A stretch of 64,000 nucleotides of DNA. Origin: Silene conica. Lineage: Eukaryota; Streptophyta; Magnoliopsida; Caryophyllales; Caryophyllaceae. This document shows, one piece after another, positions 56,211 to 64,000 of the stretch. The DNA lies in contig CM055318.2 of assembly GCA_029255685.2 (NCBI GenBank), forward strand, positions 4,717,001 through 4,781,000. Direction: 5' to 3'. Each line of letters starts with the position of its first letter. Position 1 is the first letter of the stretch. A program made the translations under genes and the position numbers. Under the pieces are notes generated by a model. That model made no database searches, was not told where the DNA came from, and saw only the letters and a program-made list of their open reading frames with translations.

Positions 56211-58885
56211 GTTGCGTATATTGAACCCCTTATCCCCCAACCTGCAACCTGAGGTAATCTTGGTGACATCTTAGGCAACAAAGAGTCGGGCATGATAGAC
56301 AATTATTCTGAGTTTGTGACCTTGTGAAATGCCTTATAAAAACACTCAATTAGCTTTCCATTTCACTTTAGTGATCATTATTTCATCGAGGCTGGTATCG
56401 GCGTATCGCATTCCATCAGTCATGTGCATCTTGTTCGATTCTCTGTGGTTATTTATAGTGCCTGATTTTGCTGTGTATGCCTTGATCTTTCGTTGTTCTG
56501 TCCAGAAATTGATAGTATATTCTACATTTCTGTGTAACCGTGGATGGTTTCAAGCGTTTTCAACTGATTCTGCAGATTTCAGTCATTTCACCATCCTTTC
56601 TCCTTGATTCCGGGTCTTCATTCTTGAACCCCAACTTTTACTGCTCTCTGTTGATTCTATAGATTTCGTTCTCCTTTCTCATTAGTTTCTGTCTTCAACC
56701 CAAACTTCCATTGCTTAGTGTTGCATTATAGCGTTAGTTTATGTCTGTGTGACGACTCTGTTTTGAACTGTCGGGTACAGCTACTTTCCGTTTGAAGTGT
56801 CGTGTCAGACCTGCGACAAGCTATCAAAATAAGGTGTCGGTTTTTGTTGCTTTGTAGTTGTTCTTTATGCAGCTGAAGAAAGCAGACTCTTCACTGCCCC
56901 TGATCTCTCGATTTTGCTGCACATGTTAATGTGTTCAATCTGTTTCTATGTTCATATTCTTAATAAACAGTTCATCAAGCCGTCCGTTGATATTTATTTA
57001 ATTAGCTGAAACGGAAAAATGGTTCGTTTTACTATGAACCAGGGTTCGTCGACAACCCAAGGACACTGATGATTTGATGAATGAGTCTGTTGTGACAGTA
57101 ATATTCAAAACTTTGATATCTCTAATCTGTTGTGATCAGCTGAAACAAAACTTATGTTAGGGACTTGTATTTTAGCTATTTCATTTAAAATGTTCTGAAC
57201 ATCGGAGCGCTGAGTACTCTTTTCGGTTTGAACTTTAATTGCCTTGTCACGTTCGTGAATGAATGGGTAAAGTTCGTATAGGTTGGCTAAATGAATTCCG
57301 ACTTCTATGACTTTGGCCTTCGGAGTTTCAGGCAGCCATTGTTGATGTAGTTGTTTGTTTCCGGCCTTTGAGACAACCTTGTTGCAGTTTCCGATAACAT
57401 TGGCTCTTCCTCCAGCACTTCCTCCCGCATTGTACACGCCCCGTCATAACACCATGTACCAAGTTCTGGCAAGAGGAGCAGGATCAATTGATCATGGCGG
57501 GTGCCTGGTAACTGGTAACTGGTAACATGCACAATGTATGCTAAGCATCCATTCAATGTGTGTTGTGCACAACCGCACAAGTACATCGGATGTTCTCCAT
57601 TAGCGATTGCGAATACGCCATGCAGCCCAGAGTCCAGACAATCACGTAAAATTTACCCACCCAATCACTAAAGATTGTCGACAATTTTAATGCACTACCT
57701 CATTGGCCATTGCCCCTTTTACCCAAAACATTGTCAATCAAACAAGCGAGAAACTATTTAATGGACAAATGGAAACTAACACTAATATCGACTAAGAAAT
57801 GACTGATGAACCTCCGAATTGAGGTACTCACAATACCGTCACAATCAAATTACACAGATTTGAGTAGGGAAATTCTACCTCAAACAATCACAGCAAGAAG
57901 ATGCAATCCAAATTCGTTCTACCAACGCTCTCCTACGAGTCCTCCACCTAGAATATATATACATACGTAGGACTCACTAACCATAGCCTAAACCGCGATG
58001 ATAACTTCACTTAATGAAATTAGAAGATGCACCACTGTTAGGTGGATCGTTTATGATAGCTTGTTGGAAAGTGGAAGCCAACATGCTTAATAATACTTCA
58101 AGAGTGGTTGACAGGTAACCATTTATGTTTGAGGTGATCATAGTGTAGAGGTTTGCAACTTATAAGTGTTCGTGGATACCATTTGAGGAATCTCGGAATA
58201 TGAATAACTAAACCTTATGAAAACTGTAGGAGTGAAAGTTGTTGCTTCTTTGAAGCTTTCCTTTGGAGTGTATGCTCTTGGTAAGGAGGTTAGAAACCCG
58301 AGAATTTTGAAGTTGTTACTTTAGTAAGCCTTGATTTGAATGTTCACCTTATGGTAATCAAATTTGGGAGTTGAGGATTTCGAAGCACCCTGTGGAATGA
58401 GTTTGATGGAATCGAGCTGTTTAAAATTTAAGGTTATGGATGATTTTGTTATGGTTCCTCAATGGGAAAAAGGTTACAGGATAGAGAATACTGTAGCCTA
58501 AGTTTTGAAGTTCGATGTTATGGTAATGAAAATTTTGGTTTAGAGTGTTGGAAGTGCGTGAACCTTGGTCTAGGATATGTGCTTAAGCTTCGACCTTGAG
58601 TGAGAAATCCTTAACTATTGATGAACGGATTTTAGTGTGAGCTTATCCACATGGCTGACCTCATTTTCGTGGGAATTCCAGGTTGGTATGAGTAGGATGA
58701 GGGTTTGGAATCCCTTCTTGGTGAGAAATGCCTTGTTCCGTGAATAAGTTAATGGTAAGAGAGATCGTGAACCCATTGTGAGTCTAGAGGTCACTTGAAT
58801 CGTCCCTCATAGAATGTATGAGGAATCGTTGAAACGATGTTTCGATTATGGATTGAGTGGTGAGTGTTCCCGTATTTTGCAGAGT
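56211..58885. other. Intergenic region with unrecognised minus-strand frames
   Basis: No gene recognised. Two overlapping minus-strand open stretches (57105-57437, 110 aa, and 57305-57586, 93 aa, in different frames) have moderately protein-like composition, for example EVGIHLANLYELYPFIHERD, and could be a decayed gene fragment. From about 58,000 the sequence changes to a GT-rich style that continues on the far side of the solo LTR, so it is probably the 3' internal part of element F; its left limit is not visible. Confidence 0.4.
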
Positions 58886-59840
58886 TACTGTGTAACATCC
58901 CATATTTTCGTGATTTATATTTTAAAGGCTTTTAATTATTTTAAGTAATAAAATATATTTTTATATTTTTTTGAGAAGTATTTTAATAAGTAGTAAGATC
59001 CGTCTTAAGAACCTTAAGTCCTTAAGACGAATACGAACTTGGCAACTTAAGTTTCTATCCTAAAACCCGTTCATTTCTACCAAACCCGTTTCCCTTAAAA
59101 CGGGAAAGGACCATTAAAAACCCCCTAAAACCCTCTATGTGTCGACATTTGCATCTCCTCAAAATAAAATCACTGTAACTTATTTCCTCACAAAACCTCC
59201 ATAAATCCTCATCTCTTAATCCATTTTTCTCCATCATCCGTTCACCGAATCAAGGTAATAAATACATATTCGGAATCCTCCTGAAATTTGCAAGTCATCC
59301 GTCACTTCCGTTTTTCATTTCGTTCCACTTCAAAAATGGGCTGTTTTTGGAGAAATCCGTCTATAGCTTATAACAATCGCTTTTCATGTTGTAGGTGAAG
59401 ACTTAGAAGATCCTAAGAAGGTTAGTGGCAAGATTGAAGAGGAGATAGGAGCTTAATCGCGTAAAAGGTGACGATAATGAGAAACTCGGCCTTATTGTAT
59501 ACATTAACACTTTTCTTGCTTGAGTTGGTTAAGCTTCTGATTTTTCATGTTATTAATGTTAATGAGACTTAGTATCATGCTAGGAATCCTTCTTTAAGAC
59601 CCTCATATGCTTAGTTGATGTTATATACACTTGTTGTTAAATTTCAGAAATTGTATGCTTGCGACGGATACAAATCATAATCTATTTGAGGATTGTTTGT
59701 GGGTTTAATTGCCGGTAGTTAGTATGTTTGGTGATTATATTTGATGGGTAGAAAGTTGTTCTTGCAAATCTTGAAGTTTTGTATCGATTTAATGAAGTTT
59801 TGTTATTGCTGGAAATTGCGATTTTCGTGCTCAGGCTCTC

Positions 59841-60140
59841 TGAGCCGGTCGACCGGCCGCCGGTCGACCGGCTGGGAGCGTGCGTTGTCATTTTTGCGAA
59901 ATGCGTAGAAAATAGGGTGTTGGTTCCCCAGCTGGTGGGCCGGCTGCCTGCCGACCGGCTGGGAGCCCTTTGTATTGATTTTTGCGTAAGTTTCCATATA
60001 GGATTTGGTTCCCCAGCCGGTGGACCGGCCGCCTGCCGACCGGCTGGGAACCCCTTTGACCTTTTGTTCGCTTTTTAAAGAAAAGAAATAGGAGAGTGGG
60101 TGTCCAGCCGGCGGACCGGCTGCCTGCCGACCGGCTGGGG
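59841..60140. repeat. Four CCGG palindrome units in the solo LTR
   Basis: Units of 36-38 bp, of the type AGCCGG-n-CCGGCTGCCTGCCGACCGGCT with variation, begin with their AGCC/AGCT at 59843, 59930, 60015 and 60106 (steps of 87, 85 and 91 bp). Intervening DNA is mostly unrelated. Confidence 0.9.
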
Positions 60141-60435
60141 ACCCCTGATGCTTGTTTTATTTTGAATTCGTAATTAGTCCGTAACTTTTAAACGGTTGAT
60201 CGGTTTTAATTGAAATTCGTTCCGTGCACCCTTGTTGTGTTTGAGGTCTCCGGAGGATGAGCGACACTATATTGGGTTCGGGAATGGAGAGAGGATAGAG
60301 ACCCCCTGGTCGGGTAACCGAAAGGGAAATCGGCTCTCCCTCAACTTAGTTCCCGGGATCAATTAAGTGTTGATTAGAAGTGTAAAGGTCTAGAACTATA
60401 GATTAGTTTCTATACTTGGATGATATTGTCTTGAT

Positions 60436-61060
60436 GCGTATTAAGGTATGCCTTAAGCTGGCCTCTGAGCTTAATACGTGAGCTTGTTGTCATATATGGG
60501 GATATGCCTTAAGCTGGCCTCTGAGCCCTATATGTGTATGTTTGTCGTGTCTGGGATATGCCTTAAGCTGGCCTCTGAGCCCAGACATGTTTGTTGTGAT
60601 CGCGTTGGAACATGCCTTAAGTTGGCCTCTGAGTCTGACGAGTAGAGCAGCTGCACAACGGGGTAGCCAAGGAACTGACACCTTGCCCGGAGTGCAGATG
60701 TTTGATGCTAGGATATGCCTTAAGCTGGCCTCTGAGTTTAGTATCTTGTGATGTAGTGAAGGGACATGCCTTAAGCTGGCCTCTGAGTCCTTTACTTTTG
60801 GGTGCTAGTCTATGCCTTAAGTTGGCCTCTGAGTCTAGTGTCTTGCTGATTGGCGGGTCTATGCCTTAAGTTGGCCTCTGAGTCCTTGCTTGCTGAATGT
60901 TTGGTATATAGGTTATGTCTTAAGTTGACCGCTGAACCTTATACTTGCTGAATGTGATTGTATTTAGGTTATGTCTTAAGTTGACCGCTGAACCTTTATA
61001 CTTGCTGAATGATATGTATGTAGTTTATGTCTTAAGTTGACCGTTGAACCTTATACTTGC
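60436..61060 (+). repeat. Array of about eleven hairpins with a shared loop and unit-specific stems
   Basis: Each unit has the conserved loop ATGCCTTAAG-YTGGCCTCTGAG (units 1-8) or ATGTCTTAAG-TTGACCGYTGA (units 9-11) between complementary flanks that differ by unit. Examples: 60437-60445 CGTATTAAG with 60470-60478 CTTAATACG; 60546-60555 with 60580-60589 (CTGGG/CCCAG core); 60603-60609 CGTTGGA with 60634-60640 TCTGACG (two G-U); 60704-60712 with 60737-60745; 60755-60763 with 60788-60796; 60801-60808 with 60835-60842. Within the loop, GCC/GGC in units 1-8 becomes GTC/GAC in units 9-11, a compensatory change. Some stems need a bulge or mismatch (units 2 and 9-11), and unit 8 has a short stem. 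Confidence 0.88.
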
Positions 61061-62336
61061 TGTTTTATATCTGCTTGCCTTGAATTGGTATAGTGTCAGA
61101 TATGCATGATAATAGTGATGTTTACAGTACTTGACTTTGTAATTGTTCATCCAAGGCATTGGATGACTCTTTAGTCATTTTCGTAAATGGTTTGGACTGA
61201 AAGACCCCCCGACCGGGCAACCGGTAGGGAAACCGGCTCTCCTTCCAAATAGTTTCCGAAGCTGGTTGAGAGCCGTGCATTAATGACTGCATGATAGTAT
61301 GAGATTCAGATACTGAGATATTGATATGCTTCACATGTTTATATATGTTGGAGTGTTCTGTTTGTATTACTTGTTACGTGTCGTTACAAAAGGTGGCTAG
61401 GAGAACTCTAGTCACTCCCCACTGATTGTGGCGTACATGTTTTCATGTATGTAGGTACATGCAGGTTGGACGGGGTTCATTGAGAGCTAGCGAGTGATGA
61501 TCCACTTGTTATCTTATGACTTACACTTTCGATTAGCTAGACTCTAGTTTTGATACAGTTTATGTTTTGGTGCCTGTGGGGATGTTCCATCCTAGGCTGT
61601 TGTATTTATTTAGTTTCCGTACTTAGACAGTATACTTATCTATTTCACTTTATGTCAGTTTCAGTTTTCAGTTTTAATTCACCTCGCATGTTGTTTATGT
61701 TAAAAAGTTTAAATTCCGCTGCATTTTTAGTACTTTGTGTGTTTATTTATTTCCTCTTCGCGAGGGGTTTTACATACTGTCTTCCTTGATCTTAAGCCTG
61801 GTTGTTTTCGTCCCTTCGATCCTCCCTGGTAGGCTTTGCTAGTTGTGAAACTGGAAGCTCATGGTTTTGTGTTAAGAGTAACTTGTATGGTCGTTTCGGT
61901 GCCTTCTGTAACCGTTATGAAATGGTTTCCTTTCCGGTCAATAGTAAACTCGTGGGACTTTTAAAACTTTACTTATCTGAGAGATTGAAATTTAACCGTT
62001 TTTGTAAGAAAACCTGGTTTTAAAGGGCCGAATGATTTGCAATTTGATTGATCTCAGCGTCGATTTGCTATTTGAACTCGTTATCAGAGACGTCTGATAA
62101 CCGGTACTATGCTTATCGACACCGGATTGGTCTAAATTTTGATTTTTTAGTTGATTTGTCTCAGATTTGGAATGTCGGGCTCTTGAATATGTAACGAGAA
62201 CCCCCACGTCCATTGACAAGACTTGTGCCTTGACACTTATTTTTGAAATCTTTTCGAAAGATCAAGTTTTTGGTTACCATAACCTAGGTAGTATGTTTTG
62301 GTAGCTAGAGTCGTTTTCTTACTTATTTCCATCTTC

Positions 62337-62373
62337 AAGTTTCGAGGACGAAACTTTTGAAAGTTGGGGTGAT
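62337..62373 (+). other. Element F polypurine tract with preceding hairpin
   Basis: AAGTTTCG-AGGA-CGAAACTT (62337-62356, perfect 8-bp stem), then GAAAGTTGGGGTGAT (62359-62373) up to the LTR at 62374. Confidence 0.85.
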
Positions 62374-63356
62374 TGTAACATCCGTATTTTCGTAAAGGAA
62401 TATTTTAATAATTTAAAGTGATTTCGGAATTTAATAGTATTTTATATTAATATTTCGTAATTTATATTTTTAAGAAATTCCGTTAAGTTCCGTCTTAAGA
62501 TTTATTTCATCTTAAGATGTTGTGTTCACTTGGTAATTCCCGTTTTTAAAGTTTCCGTTTCATTTAATTAGAAAACCCGACTCAAAATAAATATAAGAGG
62601 ACATCCTTCCTTCTCCTTCCAACGTTATTTCATTTTCTCACAAAAACAAAGTCACTATAAACCAACTTCTCCATTTTCTTCTCATTTCAAGTTCTTGAAA
62701 GATCATCTAAGAACTTGTCTCAACTCGGATCAAGGTGATGTTTTCACTTTTGAAATCCTCTCGCGATTCTCGTTCTTTCTATCACTTTCTTTTCTCAAAT
62801 CGCCAAACTTGATTTTTGGGCTGTTTTGCCCTAATCTCGTGATTAGTCCCTTAATTTGTGTTTTTGTGTTTCAAGGTGTTACTGTTTTACTGGTGATAAC
62901 CCGGAGGAAGATTTAGTGATCATTGAATAGGAACTTGAAGAGCTCGCTAAGTGAAGGTGACGATAATGAGATACTCGGCCTATTTTTGTTAAATTATTAA
63001 ATTAGCATACTATGTGAATGTTTGTTGTGTTTCTGAAATTATGATGAAATTATTGAGTATGAGTATAGGAATATGTTAGGAAATCTGTTTCATATGCTTA
63101 ATATATGATTTGGTTAGTGAATATGAAGTTCCACATGATTTACATACTTATTTCATATGTTGAGAAATTGTGACGGATATGATTAATTGTTCTTAAGATG
63201 AGGTTCTTTGGATGTTTAAGTGGTTGTTTATCCATAATATGAGTGTTGGATTATTGGGTAAACAATGGTTGTTGCGAACCATAAGTTGTGTATCGATTTC
63301 ATGAGGTTTTTGTAAAGTTCCTGTCGAAAATGTTCACGCGGGGACAGGGGGGTGCT

Positions 63357-63666
63357 CAGCCGGTCTGGGGCCGGCAGCCGGTCGACTGGCTGAGAGCCCC
63401 TTATAGTGTCTTTTGGTGTTTTGATAAAAATATGGGTGTTGGGGTGCTCAGCCGGGTGGCCGGCCGCCGGTCCACCGGCTGAGGCTCCCTTGTGCATGGT
63501 TCGTAGAAAGAAGAAGAGGAATAGGGAGATGGGTCTCCCAGCCGGGTGGCCGGCGGCCGGTCGGCCGGCTGGGAGCCCTTTCCTCATGGTTTCATTGTTT
63601 TTAAGGGCTGTAATGGGTGGGGTTGCCAGACGGCTTACCGGCAGCCGGTATGTGGCCGGCTGGGAG
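63357..63666. repeat. Four CCGG palindrome units in the F LTR
   Basis: AGCCGG-type units begin at 63358, 63450, 63540 and 63628 (steps of 92, 90 and 88 bp), each 35-40 bp. Sequences differ more than in the solo LTR (for example AGCCGGGTGGCCGG, AGACGGCTTACCGG). Confidence 0.9.
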
Positions 63667-63810
63667 CCTCATTCGTACTAAAATCTATTTAACTTGTGAT
63701 CGGTTCATCCGATCTGATTGATACTTCTTCCGTGTGACGTGTATGCTTGTAGGCTTTCACATGTTAGTCGATAATCTAGTGAGTAAGATTAGGACATAGT
63801 ATCGGTTGTA

Positions 63811-64000
63811 GTGCATATCGGAACATGTCTGAGTCGGGACCTCTGGAGTACGATATGTACTGTTATATGTTGCGTATTAAGCTATGTCTGAGTCGGCACC
63901 TCTAGTTTGATACGTGCGTGTATGTTGCGTGACGGACATGTCTGAGTCGGGACCTCTGGATCGTCACGTCTATGGATGATGCGGTGGGTGATATCTGAGT
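63811..64000 (+). repeat. Hairpin array in the F LTR (three units and part of a fourth)
   Basis: Loop ATGTCTGAGTCGG-GACCTCTGG with unit-specific stems: 63811-63820 GTGCATATCG with 63851-63860 CGATATGTAC; 63871-63880 with 63907-63916 (three G-U pairs); 63928-63935 with 63961-63968 (CGTGACG/CGTCACG core). A fourth loop starts near 63,991 at the edge. Same layout and position after the palindromes as in the solo LTR. Confidence 0.85.

Larger units (their letters stand above)
58891..61774 (+). mobile_element. Solo LTR of a chromovirus-like element, 2,884 bp
   Basis: Starts TGTAACATCC, ends GGGGTTTTACA, and is flanked by TACTG on both sides (58886-58890 and 61775-61779), so it is a full LTR left by LTR-LTR recombination. 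No coding sequence, primer site or polypurine tract inside. It contains in order a GGTGACGATAATGAGAAACT box (59467-59486), four CCGG palindrome units (59841-60140), and a hairpin array (60436-61060) bracketed by two diverged direct repeats (60298-60358 and 61202-61260). It is related to, but clearly diverged from, the F LTR at 62374. Confidence 0.9.
58000..64000 (+). mobile_element. Element F: 3' part of a chromovirus-like LTR retrotransposon, interrupted by a solo LTR
   Basis: The 3' LTR starts at 62374 (TGTAACATCC) after a polypurine tract and hairpin, and runs past the right edge. Internal non-coding sequence lies at 61780-62373 and, across the solo LTR, to the left of 58890 (left limit uncertain, nominally 58,000). 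No pol motif is present, so the copy is truncated or its coding part is elsewhere. The LTR start and the hairpin (same stem as in element D) suggest a Tekay-like lineage. Confidence 0.7.
62374..64000 (+). repeat. Element F 3' LTR, partial
   Basis: TGTAACATCC start; the GGTGACGATAATGAGATACT box (62956-62975) lies at almost the same offset as in the solo LTR; four CCGG palindromes; then the hairpin array cut by the window edge. The remainder of the LTR is outside. Confidence 0.85.

Overview
The window is nuclear DNA from a flowering plant, most likely a eudicot. Two host genes are clear: an intron-rich MED23 (Mediator tail subunit) and a small BAP31-like ER membrane protein. They lie beside a large nest of plant-type retroelements: Athila-like and Tekay-like Ty3/gypsy elements, a plant L1-type LINE and a Mutator-like element. 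I cannot fix the species. Family and clade names come from motifs I can read; no database was searched.

Layout. 1-35,400 is a four-level insertion nest whose joints can be placed to the base. The oldest layer is an L1-type LINE on the minus strand (4575-6410 and 32488 to about 35,400). It is cut by element A (1-4574, Athila-like gag-protease-RT, minus, running off the left edge) and by element B (6411-32487, plus, target duplication GTCTA). B is a non-autonomous LTR element with a tRNA-Asp primer site. It was entered by element D (9677-19289, minus, a complete Tekay-type chromovirus, duplication ATTTT) and, in its right LTR, by element C (21940-32136, minus, Athila-like with gag-protease only, duplication GGCCG). 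D carries in one LTR a 1,344-bp Mutator-like element (17459-18802) with 109-bp inverted ends and a 9-bp duplication.

35.4-37.3 kb is intergenic and holds a G-rich inverted-repeat element. MED23 runs 37314-52740 in 21 exons (1,600 codons plus stop). It has one GC-AG intron, foldback elements in introns 10 and 17, and a local triplication in intron 2. The BAP31-like gene is a single exon at 54615-55010. From about 58 kb to the right edge, a solo LTR (58891-61774, duplication TACTG) sits inside the 3' part of a related chromovirus-like element F, whose 3' LTR starts at 62374 and leaves the window.

The most unusual content is structural and recurs across these elements. (1) A solo-LTR array of about eleven hairpins (60436-61060) keeps one loop sequence while the stems differ from unit to unit and stay complementary, including G-U pairs. 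The F LTR has the same architecture with another loop. (2) Arrays of paired palindromes occur in A, B, C, the solo LTR and F. The sequence is family-specific; the layout is strict: 12-9-12 bp in A and B, and 35-38-bp units roughly every 90 bp, with unrelated intervening DNA, in C, the solo LTR and F. (3) A perfect 8-bp-stem hairpin with an AGGA-like loop stands just 5' of the polypurine tract in B, C, D and F, with different stems in different lineages.
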